Counted from the stretch's first letter, positions 9,033 through 18,653 are shown. The stretch is 64,000 nucleotides of DNA from Actinophytocola sp036402745 (GCF_036402745.1 NZ_DASWSJ010000297.1:7335-71334), one strand, 5' to 3'. Numbers and translations are program-made. The notes: generated by a model not told the origin, from the sequence alone.

Positions 9033-12000
9033 ATGACCACCCGGCTGACTACCCGGAGGATTTCCCGGATGCACTCCCCGAGAACCCGGCGGGCGGGCTT
9101 CGCCTTCGCCGCGGTCCTGTCACTGGTGGCCGGTCTGCTGACGCTGAGCGCGGGCCGGTCGACGCCCGCGGCCGCCCAGGACACGGCGGCCGTCCCGGTG
9201 GCGCCGGCCGTGACGAGCGAGATCGACAAGAGCGGCCGCGCCGACTTCTGGATCGTCATGGACGGCAAGGCCGACCTCGCGGCCGCGGCCGCGGTGGACG
9301 GCTGGGTCGCGCGGGGCGATGCGGTGGTGTCGGCGCTGCGCACGGTCGCCGACCGGGCCCAGGCCGGGCTGCGCGCCGAACTGTCGCGCGCCCACGTCTC
9401 GTTCACGCCCTACTGGGTCACCAACGCGATCCTCGTCAGGGACGGCGACCAGGCAACGCTCGACACCGTCAGCCGGCGTGCCGAGGTCCGCCGGATCAAC
9501 GCGGTGCGGACGGTGTCGCTCCCGCCGGTGCGGGAGGTCGCGCCCGCGCCGGCCGCCGACGCGCCGGAATGGGGCGTCGCGCGGATCGGCGCGGACCGCG
9601 TCCGCCAGGAGTGGGGCTACGACGGCGCGGGCGTCGTCGTAGCGAACATCGACACCGGGGTGGACCACACCCACCCCGCGCTGGCCGGCAGCTACCGCGG
9701 CAACCGGGGCGACGGCACTTTCGACCACAGCTACAACTGGTTCGACCCGACCGGTCGCTGTGGGAGCGCGCCGTGCGACGACCTGGGGCACGGCACCCAC
9801 ACGATGGGCACGATGGTTGGCGACGGCGGCCCCGGCAACCGGATCGGCGTCGCGCCGGGTGCCCGCTGGATCGCGGCCAAGGCCTGCGTGGCCACCAATG
9901 GTGGCGAGTGCCACGAGACCGACCTGCTCGCCGCCGCACAGTGGCTGCTCGCGCCGACTGACGCGAGCGGCCGAAACCCCGACCCGGGGAAGCGGCCGAA
10001 CGTGGTGAACAACTCGTGGAGCGGCGGCCAGGGCGATAGCTGGTTCGCCGACGCCGTCACGGCATGGCGCGCCGCCGGGATCTTCCCCGTGTTCTCGGCT
10101 GGCAACTCCGGCCCCGCCTGCGGAACCGCCAACTCGCCCGGCGACCAGGCCGACGTCTACGCGGTCGGCGCGTTCGAGATCAGCGGTGTGATCGCGCCGT
10201 TCTCCTCGCGCGGCCCGTCGGTCAGCGGGCTCACCAAGCCGGACATCGCCGCGCCGGGTCGGGGCGTGCGCTCGTCGACGCCCGGCGGCGCCTACGAGTT
10301 CATGTCCGGCACCTCGATGGCCGCGCCGCACGTGGCCGGCACGGTGGCACTCCTGCTGTCCGCCGCACCGCGGCTGGTCGGCGACCTCGCCGGGATCACC
10401 GCGTCGCTTGACGGTTCCGCGGTGGACGTCGAAGAGCCCCGCTGCGGCGGCACGGCCGCCGACAACAACACCTGGGGACAGGGCAAGCTGGACGCGTACG
10501 CGGCGGTGTCCCGCAGCCCGCACGGCCCGGTCGGCACCATCGCCGCCACCGTCACCGGCGCGGACACACAGGCGCCGATCGCCGGGGCGCGGATCTCCGT
10601 CACCGGCGCCGCCGGCACCCGGGAGCTCACCACCGACGCCATGGGCCGGCTGCGGATCTTCGCCGCCCCCGGCGACTACCGGGTACAGGTGTCGTCCTAC
10701 GGCTACGCCAAGGTCGAGCGGAACATCACCGTCACCGCCGACGTCGGCACGTCGGTGGACACCGTGCTTTCGGTCGGGCCCGGCTTCCACGACGTGACCG
10801 GCACCGTCACGGTGGCCGGGGCGCCGGTCGCGCGGGCCACGGTGGCGGTCGGCGGCGAGCCGTACGCCGCCGCCGTCACCGGCGCGGACGGCCGGTTCCT
10901 GGTCCGCCGCGTGTCGGGCGGCGAACACGCGACCGTCGTGCGGTACTCGGGCTGCGCCGAGGCGCGCACGGTCAACCTGGTGGTCGACGGGCCGCGGGAT
11001 CTGCCGGTCGACCTGACCCGCCGCACGGACGGGTACGGACACACCTGCGACGCGGTCGCCCCGGTCGACATCACCGCCACCACCGCGGTGCCGGTGACCA
11101 CGGGCAAGTTCGGCCTGCTCGACCTGCCGTTCCCGGTCGGCATGTACGGGACGCGGTACCAGCACGCCTTCGTCGGCGGCGGCGGTGTGCTGTCGTTCGT
11201 CAACGACCCCGCCAACTTCTCGCAGCAGGGTTCGTTGCCGTCCACCGCCGGGCCCGACGCCGTGGTGGCCCCGTTCTGGCTAACGAGCTACGGCGGCGGT
11301 TCGGTGCGGACCGCGGTGTCGGGGCAGGCGCCGGACCGCCGGTTCGTCGTGCGGTGGTCGGGCCTGCGCGACGGGGACACCTCCGGCATGGACGCCGCCG
11401 CCGTCTTCGGTGAGGACGGCACGCTCACCTACCAGTACGAGCGCCCTTCGCCCGCGGCGTGGACCGGCGGCGCCGATGCCGTGGTCGGCATCGAGAACGA
11501 GGCCGGCGACGACGGTTTCCTGCTGTCCAAAAGGGAAGCACTGCTGACCAACACGGCCGCCATCCGGATCTCCGGCCCGCCTGCCGGCGCGGTCCGCGGC
11601 ACGGTGACCGACCGCGCGGACGGCAGCCCGATCGCCGGCGCGCGGGTCGAGGCACGGGTGGGCGACCGGGTGACCGAGTCGACCTACACCGCCAAGGACG
11701 GCGGCTACACCCTCACCCCGCGCCCCGGCGCCTACACGGTGCGGGCGACCGCGACCAACCAGGAACCGGCGACCACCGAGGTCGACGTGCCGGCTCCCGG
11801 CCGGACGGTCCGCGCCGACCTGACCCTGACCGGCGGCCGCCTCGCACTGTCGACCGCCGCCGTGGATCAGGTCGTCCCGGCCGGGGAACGGCGCACGGCG
11901 GGGGTTCGGCTCACCAACACCGGCGACCGGCCGGTCCACTGGCGGGCCCGCGACCAGGTCGGCGGCGCGCCCCTGCGCCCGCTGCAGACCTGGCGACTGA

Positions 12001-13334
12001 CCAACGTGCGGTACGCGTACGAGATCGAACAGGTCGGCGACCGCATCTGGGTGGGGAACGCCGGCGGCGAGTCCGTCGAGTACACAATGGACGGTCTGGA
12101 GACGGGCCGGCGGTGGCGGTTGCCGCTCAGTGCCGCCAACGTCGTCGGGCTGGTCCACGACACTCGGGACGGCACCCTCTGCCGCAACGTCCGGGAGGCG
12201 AAGGCCCAGGCAACATGGGAGATCGTCTGCTTCGATCCGTCGACCGGGGCGCTGCGCACCCGGTTGCCCGTGCCGGCCGACCTGACCGGCACGGTGACCG
12301 GCTTGGCGCACGACGCCGCGACCGACACGTTCTGGCTCGCGAACGGAGCCACCGGCCGCGTCTACCGGGTGGCCGGGCCGAGCCATTCGTCCCCTGGCCG
12401 GCTGCTCGGGCACTGCGCGCTACCGGCGGGTGGTGGCGACGACATGGACATCGATCCGGCCGACGGCTCGCTGTGGGTCTTGCTGCACGACTCCCTCTAC
12501 CAGGTCGACCTCGCCACCTGTCAGGTGCGGACGGTCCTGCGCTGGCAGATCGACGACTACGCCACCGAGATCCTCTCGGGCCTCGACGTGCTCGGCAGCG
12601 GCGAGTTCCTGCTGCTGGACAACCGCGGTTACCGCGTCCACCGGACCACCGGGCCGGGCGGGCTCGGCGACGTCGGGTGGCTCGGCCTGCCGGTGTCGGG
12701 CGGCACTCTCGACCCAGGACAGTCGGCCACGCTGACCGCCGACGTCAACGCCGCGAACCTCACCACCGGTGTGCACAACGGCGGGTTGACACTGTTCTCC
12801 GACACCGCCGCCGGGCGCACGCCGGTGCCGGTCCGGGCGATCGTCCCGGCGACACAGGTCGGCGTCGACGCGGGGGCCACCACCGGTCGCCGTGACAAGC
12901 AGAACGACGCCTGGCAGGCGGACAAGGCGTACACCGCCGGCGGTTGGGGCTACCTCTACCAGGGCGCTCCCGTCGCCACGGCCGTACCGATCGCCGGCAC
13001 CGAGGACGACCAGCTCTACCAGAACGCGCGCGGCGGACAGGTGTGGTACCGCTTCGACAACCTCCCGAACGGCGTGTACGAGGTGGATGTCCGGCTGGCG
13101 GAGATCCAGGGCGCGACACCGGGCCGGCGCTGGTTCGACCTGGTCGCCAACTCGACCCGGCTGCTCGCCGGGTACGACGTGGCGGCGGCGGTCGGCCAGA
13201 ACACCGCGAGCGACCAACGGTTCTTCGTCCGGGTCACCGGCGGCCGACTCGATGTGCGCATGATCCCGCTCGCCGGATCGCTGCCGCCGTCCCTCAACGC
13301 GCTACGCGTCACCCACCGACCAGATCGATCGTGA
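9033..13334 (+). CDS. Secreted multidomain subtilisin-like serine protease (S8), paralogue
   Basis: A 1433-residue paralogue of the preceding protease with the same architecture: a long signal peptide (MTTRLTTRRISRMHSPRTRR, then a hydrophobic stretch ending near AAAQ), propeptide, S8 domain, carboxypeptidase-regulatory-like repeats and a C-terminal malectin-like domain. The triad is Asp207 (NIDTGVDHTHP), His253 (GHGTHTMGT) and Ser428 (SGTSMAAPH). A GAGGAG ribosome-binding site precedes the ATG at 9033. A second ATG at 9069 would give a shorter, more standard signal peptide and cannot be excluded. The 17-bp gap indicates co-transcription with the first protease. The catalytic cores are very similar while the C-terminal halves diverge more, suggesting an old duplication with different targeting. 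Confidence 0.9.
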   Translation: MTTRLTTRRISRMHSPRTRRAGFAFAAVLSLVAGLLTLSAGRSTPAAAQDTAAVPVAPAVTSEIDKSGRADFWIVMDGKADLAAAAAVDGWVARGDAVVSALRTVADRAQAGLRAELSRAHVSFTPYWVTNAILVRDGDQATLDTVSRRAEVRRINAVRTVSLPPVREVAPAPAADAPEWGVARIGADRVRQEWGYDGAGVVVANIDTGVDHTHPALAGSYRGNRGDGTFDHSYNWFDPTGRCGSAPCDDLGHGTHTMGTMVGDGGPGNRIGVAPGARWIAAKACVATNGGECHETDLLAAAQWLLAPTDASGRNPDPGKRPNVVNNSWSGGQGDSWFADAVTAWRAAGIFPVFSAGNSGPACGTANSPGDQADVYAVGAFEISGVIAPFSSRGPSVSGLTKPDIAAPGRGVRSSTPGGAYEFMSGTSMAAPHVAGTVALLLSAAPRLVGDLAGITASLDGSAVDVEEPRCGGTAADNNTWGQGKLDAYAAVSRSPHGPVGTIAATVTGADTQAPIAGARISVTGAAGTRELTTDAMGRLRIFAAPGDYRVQVSSYGYAKVERNITVTADVGTSVDTVLSVGPGFHDVTGTVTVAGAPVARATVAVGGEPYAAAVTGADGRFLVRRVSGGEHATVVRYSGCAEARTVNLVVDGPRDLPVDLTRRTDGYGHTCDAVAPVDITATTAVPVTTGKFGLLDLPFPVGMYGTRYQHAFVGGGGVLSFVNDPANFSQQGSLPSTAGPDAVVAPFWLTSYGGGSVRTAVSGQAPDRRFVVRWSGLRDGDTSGMDAAAVFGEDGTLTYQYERPSPAAWTGGADAVVGIENEAGDDGFLLSKREALLTNTAAIRISGPPAGAVRGTVTDRADGSPIAGARVEARVGDRVTESTYTAKDGGYTLTPRPGAYTVRATATNQEPATTEVDVPAPGRTVRADLTLTGGRLALSTAAVDQVVPAGERRTAGVRLTNTGDRPVHWRARDQVGGAPLRPLQTWRLTNVRYAYEIEQVGDRIWVGNAGGESVEYTMDGLETGRRWRLPLSAANVVGLVHDTRDGTLCRNVREAKAQATWEIVCFDPSTGALRTRLPVPADLTGTVTGLAHDAATDTFWLANGATGRVYRVAGPSHSSPGRLLGHCALPAGGGDDMDIDPADGSLWVLLHDSLYQVDLATCQVRTVLRWQIDDYATEILSGLDVLGSGEFLLLDNRGYRVHRTTGPGGLGDVGWLGLPVSGGTLDPGQSATLTADVNAANLTTGVHNGGLTLFSDTAAGRTPVPVRAIVPATQVGVDAGATTGRRDKQNDAWQADKAYTAGGWGYLYQGAPVATAVPIAGTEDDQLYQNARGGQVWYRFDNLPNGVYEVDVRLAEIQGATPGRRWFDLVANSTRLLAGYDVAAAVGQNTASDQRFFVRVTGGRLDVRMIPLAGSLPPSLNALRVTHRPDRS

Positions 13335-13458
13335 CGCGGACACCTGGGTGGAGGGCGGTCCAATCCTGATCGCCGGTCGCCGGTCTCCCGTGCGCTCCGA
13401 TCGGTATAGTGCGATGCTCATTGACGTTCGGCAATTCAACGCGGACGAGGGTGTGTTC
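13335..13458 (+). promoter_or_regulatory. Intergenic region with a possible -10 box before the archaeal-type ThrRS gene
   Basis: The sequence TATAGT at 13405-13410 fits an actinomycete -10 element and lies about 49 bases before the chosen GTG start. No convincing -35 was found, and no 11-bp repeats like those at 21040 are present, so this gene may be expressed independently of the SARP-type sites. GACGAGGG at 13445-13452 is the likely ribosome-binding site. Confidence 0.35.
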
Positions 13459-15336
13459 GTGCGGCTGTTGATGATCCACGCTGACCACTTCGGCTACGAG
13501 GTCACCGGTGACACCAAGGTGGCCGGCGCCGCCCCGGAGCCGGCCGGTGACGAGACCGGCGCCCGGGTGGAGGAAGTGCTCGTCGCTTTCGCCACCGCGG
13601 AGGCCACCGACCAGGAAAGCGTTGCCGGGGTGGCGAAGAAGGCGGCCGCCGCGATCCGGGACACCGCGGCGAAGATGGGGGCGCCCCGGGTGATGGTGTA
13701 CCCGTACGCGCACCTCGCCAGCGACCTCGCGTCGCCGAGGGTCGCCGCGCGGATCATCGACCAGGTGACCGAATCCTTGCGTGACAACGGGGATCTCGAG
13801 ACTCACCAGGCGCCGTTCGGGTATTACAAGTCGTTCGACATCGCATGCAAGGGACATCCGCTCTCCGAGCTGGCGCTGACGATCCGGCCGGACGGCACCG
13901 AGGAACCCGAGGACGACGGCGCGTCGGAGTCGACGGCACTGGCCGCCGAGAAAACGTTGCGGTCCGAGTGGAGGGTCTACCAGCCGGACGGCACGTACGT
14001 GCTCGCCGACGACTTCGACTTCCGCGCGCACCGCGGGCTCGCCGACCTGTTCACCTACGAGCGCACGGGTTCCCGGGTCGCCGAGGACGCGCCGCCCCAC
14101 ATCAAGCTGATGCGCGAACACGAGCTGGTCGACTACGAACCGGCCTCCGACACCGGGAACCTGCGGTGGTACCCGAAGGGACTGCTGGTCAAGCGGCTGC
14201 TCGAGGAGCACGTTACCCGCACGGTCGTCGACTACGGCGCCATGGAGGTCGAGACGCCGATCATGTACGACTACGCCCACCCGGCGTTGTCGAAGTACCT
14301 CCAGCGGTTTCCGGCGCGCCAGTACCTGGTGAAGAGCGACGACAAGGACCTGTTCCTGCGGTTCGCCGCGTGCTTCGGGCAGTACATGATCCAGCGGGAC
14401 CTCGTCGCGTCGCACCACGACTTGCCGGTCCGGCTCTACGAGCTCACGCACTTCTCGTTCCGCCGCGAGCAGGGCGGCGAGGTGGCGGGCCTGCGGCGGC
14501 TGCGCACGTTCACCATGCCGGACATGCACAGCCTCGTCGCCGACATGGGCATGGCGAAGGTGGAGTTCCTCAAGCAGGTCTCGCTGTGCCTGCGGTGGCT
14601 CGACGACATCGGCCTCGACTGCGTGCCCGCCATCCGGTTCGTCCGGTCCTTCCTGGACGAGAACCCCGGGTTCGTCGAGGACCTGATGGCCACGCTGGGC
14701 AGGCCGGCGCTGGTCGAGGTGTGGGACGAACGGTTCTTCTACTTCGTCGCCAAGTTCGAGATGAACTTCGTGGACACGGCAAAGAAAGCGGCGTGTCTGT
14801 CCACAGTGCAGATCGACGTCGAGAACACCGAGCGTTTCGGCATCCGCTACACGGCACAGGATGGCGAGAAGCGGCACCCGCTGCTGATGCACACCTCGGT
14901 CAGCGGTTCGGTGGACCGCAACGTGTACGCGATCCTGGAGAACCAGGCGCTGCGCATGCGGCGTGGCGAGAAGGCCGCGTGGCCGGTGTGGCTCGCCCCG
15001 ACACAGGTGCGTGTCGTGCCGGTGGCGGACGCCTATGTGGACGGTGCACAGGCGCTGGCGGACCGGATCCCGTTCCGGGTCGACGTCGACGACCGGGACG
15101 CCAAGGTGGGCAAGAAGATCCGCGAGGCCGAGAAGGAATGGGTGCCCTACACCCTGGTGGTGGGGGAGCGCGAACTCGCGGGCGGCGACCTCACCGTGCG
15201 CACACGGTTCGGTGAACAGCTGACGATGACGCTCGCCGAGTTCGTCGAGCGGGTGTCCGCCGAGACCGCGGGCAAGCCCACGCGCCCGGCGAACACCCCG
15301 CGACTGCTGTCCCGCCGCCCGATCTTCGTGGGCTGA
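13459..15336 (+). CDS. Archaeal-type threonyl-tRNA synthetase
   Basis: A 625-residue class II synthetase that charges tRNA-Thr with threonine. Its N-terminus (VRLLMIHADHFGYEV) is the start of the archaeal ThrRS editing domain, related to D-aminoacyl-tRNA deacylase, not the TGS/HxxxH editing module of bacterial ThrRS. The catalytic core has motif 2 (YELTHFSFRREQ), the archaeal-style TFTMPDMH segment carrying a zinc-ligand His, AACFGQY at the zinc Cys, motif 3 (HTSVSGSVDR) and an anticodon-binding domain (WLAPTQVRV). GTG 13459 was chosen because the archaeal family begins at this point and GACGAGGG lies before it; ATG 13414 is the alternative. Bacteria rarely have this type, so it was probably transferred in. 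At the cluster edge it is a good candidate for a drug-insensitive spare ThrRS. It converges with the next gene with 12 bp between the stops. Confidence 0.88.
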   Translation: MRLLMIHADHFGYEVTGDTKVAGAAPEPAGDETGARVEEVLVAFATAEATDQESVAGVAKKAAAAIRDTAAKMGAPRVMVYPYAHLASDLASPRVAARIIDQVTESLRDNGDLETHQAPFGYYKSFDIACKGHPLSELALTIRPDGTEEPEDDGASESTALAAEKTLRSEWRVYQPDGTYVLADDFDFRAHRGLADLFTYERTGSRVAEDAPPHIKLMREHELVDYEPASDTGNLRWYPKGLLVKRLLEEHVTRTVVDYGAMEVETPIMYDYAHPALSKYLQRFPARQYLVKSDDKDLFLRFAACFGQYMIQRDLVASHHDLPVRLYELTHFSFRREQGGEVAGLRRLRTFTMPDMHSLVADMGMAKVEFLKQVSLCLRWLDDIGLDCVPAIRFVRSFLDENPGFVEDLMATLGRPALVEVWDERFFYFVAKFEMNFVDTAKKAACLSTVQIDVENTERFGIRYTAQDGEKRHPLLMHTSVSGSVDRNVYAILENQALRMRRGEKAAWPVWLAPTQVRVVPVADAYVDGAQALADRIPFRVDVDDRDAKVGKKIREAEKEWVPYTLVVGERELAGGDLTVRTRFGEQLTMTLAEFVERVSAETAGKPTRPANTPRLLSRRPIFVG

Positions 15337-15348
15337 CGGGACAACGCG

Positions 15349-17415
15349 TCACAGCACCGTCTCGGCGGTCGGTGAGGCGTTCACGCGCCGGTCGATCCAG
15401 GAGGCGATGGCGTCGACCGTCGCGGTCGCGGGCACGCCGTCGGCACGGTGGCCGTCGCGGAACACGACCGACACCGTGCCTGCCGCCACGTCGCCCGCCT
15501 CGGCCACCAGCACGAACGGCACCAGTTGGGCGGCGTGGGCGGCGAGCTTGTCCCGCGCGGATGTCGCCGACCGGTCGACCTCGACCCGGATGTTCCTGCT
15601 CCGCAGTGCTTTCGCCACCCTCTGCAGGTGCTCGGCAGCCTCATCGCCGGTCGCCACACCGGCCACCTGGACCGGCGCGAGCCAGGCGGGGAAGGCACCG
15701 GCGTAGTGCTCGGTCAGGAGGCCGACGAACCGCTCGATCGAGCCGAACAGCGAGCGGTGGATCATCATCGGCTCCTGCGCGGTGCCGTCCGCCGCGGTGT
15801 ACCGCAGGCCGTCCAAATGCGGCAGGTTGAAGTCGACGAGCAAGGTGGACAGCTTCCACGACCGGCCGAGGTCGTCGACCACGTGCACGTTCAGCTGCGG
15901 GCCGTAGAACTGCGCGGCCGCGGGGGCCTCGGTGACGCGGACCCCGGCGGCCGCGCCCGCGTCCGCGAGCGCATCGGTGGCGTGCGCCCACTGGTCGTCC
16001 GTGCCGACGTAGAACTCGTCGTTGCGGGTGTCCAGCACCAGGTGCAGGTCCGCGAACCCGTAGTCGCCCAGCACCTCGACGATCGAGGCGAGCAGCCCGC
16101 GCAGCTCGTCCCGCAGCTGGTCGGGGGTGCAGAAGATGTGGGTGTCGTCCATGGTCGTGGCGCGGGTGTCGAGCAGGCCGTTGACGGGAACGGGCTCGTA
16201 GCGGTGGATCGTGCTCATCTCGAACATCCGCAACGGCAGCTCGTGGTGTGACCGTTCCCGCGAGGTGTAGATGAGATTGTGGAACGGGCAGTTCATCGGC
16301 TTGAGCAGGTAGTCCCTGCCCTTGCCGAGCACGGTGCCGCCCTCGTCGGACTCCGCGTCGAAGTGCATGGTCGGGAAAATCTTGTCGCGGTACAGCTCCA
16401 GCGGCCGGGTGCCGCCGATCAGCGACGCGTGCGACAGGTGCGGGGTGTAGACGAACTCGAAGCCGTCCTCGGCGTGGCGGCGGCGCGAGTGTTCCTCGAC
16501 CTGGCGGCGGAGTACGCCGCCCTTAGGGTGGAACACGGCGAGCCCGGCCCCGACCTCGTCGGGGAAGGTGAACAGGTCGAGCTGCCGGCCGAGGACGCGG
16601 TGGTCACGCGCGCGCACCGCCTCGAGCAGTCGCAGGTGGTCGGCCAGCGCCTGCGGTGACTCGCACGCCGTGCCGTGGATCCGTTGCAGCTGCCTGCTTT
16701 CCGCGCCGTCCCAGCGCACGGGCTCCGCCCGCAGCAGCGTGACGGCAGGGATCGCGGACGTGGCGGGCACGTGCGGGCCGCGGCTCAGGTCGCGCCACAC
16801 CCGCTCGCCGGTGTTTGTGTCGACGGTCACGTAGATCGCGAGGTCGCCCTCGGTGGCCATCACGCCCGCGACGTCGACGGCGCTGACGCCGGACCCGACG
16901 CGGGGGTTGCCGGTCTCCCGCAGGTCCAGCAGCTCCTGTTTGCACGGCTCGTTTGCGAGCACCTGCCGCGCCTGGTCGACCGAGTCGATCACCTGCCGCG
17001 TGAAGCGCTGCCCGGCGGTGATGATCTGCTGCATCTGCTTCTCGATGACCGCGAGGTCCTCGGCGTTGAAGGACCGTGGCAGCTCGAAGTCGTAGTAGAA
17101 GCCGTCGACGGTCGGCGCGCCGAGCCCGAGCTTGGCGCCCGGGAACAGCTGTTGCACGGCTTGTGCGAGCACGAGCGCGGCGGAGTGCCGCACCACGACG
17201 CGCCCGTCGGGGCTGTTCGCGGTCACCGCCTGGACCTCGGCGTCGGAGTCCGGCGCCCACTCCAGGTCATGGAGCCCGCTGTCCGGGTCCCGCACGACGA
17301 CGACCGCGTCGGGACCCTCGGTCGGCAGGCCGGCCGCCCGGACCGCGGCGCCGGCCGCGGTCCCCGCCGGCACCACCACCTGCTCGGCAGGCGCTGAGAG
17401 GCTGGGGACATACAT
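15349..17415 (-). CDS. Bacterial-type threonyl-tRNA synthetase paralogue with damaged editing site
   Basis: A 688-residue protein in bacterial ThrRS order: TGS-like domain (about 1-70), editing domain (about 71-250), class II core and anticodon-binding domain (from WLAPVQVAG). The editing site is altered: E. coli HxxxH (His73/His77) reads HSAAL, so His77 becomes Leu81, and the Cys182 position is Ser211 in DLSRGPH; His215 remains. Zinc ligands are kept (Cys in MNCPFHN, His in DDTHIFC, His in IHRSLFGSIER). The active-site stretch G-L-M-R-V-R-G-F-T-Q-D-D of E. coli reads GLLDTRATTMDD, replacing the Arg375 and Gln381 equivalents. So this is not an ordinary housekeeping copy; it may be a resistance form or activate another amino acid. 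The start is certain: AAAGGAGG lies before ATG 17415. It is the last gene of the 20952-15349 operon. Confidence 0.85.
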   Translation of the reverse strand: MYVPSLSAPAEQVVVPAGTAAGAAVRAAGLPTEGPDAVVVVRDPDSGLHDLEWAPDSDAEVQAVTANSPDGRVVVRHSAALVLAQAVQQLFPGAKLGLGAPTVDGFYYDFELPRSFNAEDLAVIEKQMQQIITAGQRFTRQVIDSVDQARQVLANEPCKQELLDLRETGNPRVGSGVSAVDVAGVMATEGDLAIYVTVDTNTGERVWRDLSRGPHVPATSAIPAVTLLRAEPVRWDGAESRQLQRIHGTACESPQALADHLRLLEAVRARDHRVLGRQLDLFTFPDEVGAGLAVFHPKGGVLRRQVEEHSRRRHAEDGFEFVYTPHLSHASLIGGTRPLELYRDKIFPTMHFDAESDEGGTVLGKGRDYLLKPMNCPFHNLIYTSRERSHHELPLRMFEMSTIHRYEPVPVNGLLDTRATTMDDTHIFCTPDQLRDELRGLLASIVEVLGDYGFADLHLVLDTRNDEFYVGTDDQWAHATDALADAGAAAGVRVTEAPAAAQFYGPQLNVHVVDDLGRSWKLSTLLVDFNLPHLDGLRYTAADGTAQEPMMIHRSLFGSIERFVGLLTEHYAGAFPAWLAPVQVAGVATGDEAAEHLQRVAKALRSRNIRVEVDRSATSARDKLAAHAAQLVPFVLVAEAGDVAAGTVSVVFRDGHRADGVPATATVDAIASWIDRRVNASPTAETVL

Positions 17416-17447
17416 GGTTGATCCTCCTTTGTGGACACTGCGGGGGG

Positions 17448-18653
17448 TCATCGGGATTGGGTGGCGAGGGCCACGGAGCCGGCGAGCCCCGCCACCGCGG
17501 ACCGCAGAACCTGTGCTGACGTGCCGAAATTGAGCCGCACGAAGCCCTCGCCCGCGCGTCCGCAGTCGGCGCCGTCGAGCGTCGCGACCCCCGCGTGCGC
17601 CGCGAAGTGGGCCGCGGGCGAGGGCACGCCAAGCCCTCGGCAGTCCAGCCAGGCGAGGAACGTGCCCTCCGGTTGGGTGTACGGCACCTGGGGGAGGTGC
17701 TCGCCGAGCAGGGTCGCCAGCAGCCGCCGGTTCCGGTCGAGGTGGGCGAGCAGCGCCAGCAGCCATGGCCGCCCCAGCCGGTAGGCCGCGGTGGCCGCGA
17801 CCGCGCCCAGCGTGGACGTCCCGTCGGTTGCGAGGCGGTTGAGCCGGTCCCAGCGCGCTCGGTCCGCGTCGTTGCTGAGCAGCATCTGCGCGCACTTCAG
17901 GCCGGGCAGGTTCCACGCCTTCGACGCCGACGTGGCCGTGATGGTGTGCGCGGCGGCGGCCGCCGACACGCTCGCGTAGGGCACGTGCGAGTGCCCCGGG
18001 TACACCAGCGGCGCGTGCACCTCGTCGGCGAACACGCGCCCCCCGTGGCGTTCGACCACCGCGCAGATCGCCGACAGTTCCGCCTCGTCGAACACGTGGC
18101 CCACCGGGTTGTGCGGGTTGCACACCACCAGCAGGTGCGCGCCGCCGGTGAACGCGTCCGCCAGCCGGTCGCGGTCGACGCGATACCGGCCGCCGTCGGT
18201 GACCATGGGCAGTTCGACGACCGGCCGGCCGAGCATCGGCGGCACCCGCAGGAACGGCGGGTAGGCCGGGGTGGGCACGATGACCGGGGAACCCGGCCGG
18301 GAGAAGTGCTCGACCGCGACGTGGAACGCCCGGACGACGTCGGGCAGCAGCCGCACGTCGTCCGGGGACACGTCCCAGCCGTGGACCTCCCGCTGCCACC
18401 GGGCGCAGGCCGCCCGCGTGTGCTCGGCCACGGCCGGTGCGAGGTAGCCGAACGTGTGCGCGTCGACGGCCTCGCGCAGCGCGGCCGCCACGGGTGGCGC
18501 GGTCCCGAAGTCAATCTCGGCGGCGCCCGCCCCGATCAGCCCGTCGCCGAACTCGGTCCACTTGAACGAGCCCGCCGCCCTGGCCGAGGCCGTGGTGACG
18601 TCGCTGAAGACATCCCCGGTGACGCCGCCGGCATGGCGGGACGGAACGGTCAT
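17448..18653 (-). CDS. MalY/PatB-like PLP enzyme (putative C-S lyase or aminotransferase)
   Basis: A 401-residue fold-type I PLP enzyme. The PLP lysine is Lys245 in TSASKAWNLPGLK, preceded by Asp210 (FADEVHAPLVYPG) and Asn182 (CNPHNPVGHVF). This lysine context and the DEVHAPLVY segment are characteristic of the MalY/PatB cystathionine beta-lyase-like group, which cleaves C-S bonds of cysteine conjugates; some natural-product members do transamination-type chemistry instead. Its ATG overlaps the stop of the upstream oxygenase gene by four bases (ATGA), so the two are translationally coupled. With the cystathionine-type enzyme (21178) and the cysteine desulfurase (62320) it suggests sulfur handling in the pathway, but no sulfur acceptor is visible. 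Confidence 0.8.
   Translation of the reverse strand: MTVPSRHAGGVTGDVFSDVTTASARAAGSFKWTEFGDGLIGAGAAEIDFGTAPPVAAALREAVDAHTFGYLAPAVAEHTRAACARWQREVHGWDVSPDDVRLLPDVVRAFHVAVEHFSRPGSPVIVPTPAYPPFLRVPPMLGRPVVELPMVTDGGRYRVDRDRLADAFTGGAHLLVVCNPHNPVGHVFDEAELSAICAVVERHGGRVFADEVHAPLVYPGHSHVPYASVSAAAAAHTITATSASKAWNLPGLKCAQMLLSNDADRARWDRLNRLATDGTSTLGAVAATAAYRLGRPWLLALLAHLDRNRRLLATLLGEHLPQVPYTQPEGTFLAWLDCRGLGVPSPAAHFAAHAGVATLDGADCGRAGEGFVRLNFGTSAQVLRSAVAGLAGSVALATQSR

Noticed and set aside
13335..13458. SARP-type repeats before the archaeal-type ThrRS gene
   Set aside because: Some TCGATC-like words occur, but not at 11- or 22-bp spacing relative to a -10 box.
15349..17415. Treating this ThrRS as the housekeeping thrS
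   Set aside because: It lies within a biosynthetic operon, has two editing residues replaced and an altered active-site stretch; a housekeeping copy would be expected elsewhere with normal motifs.
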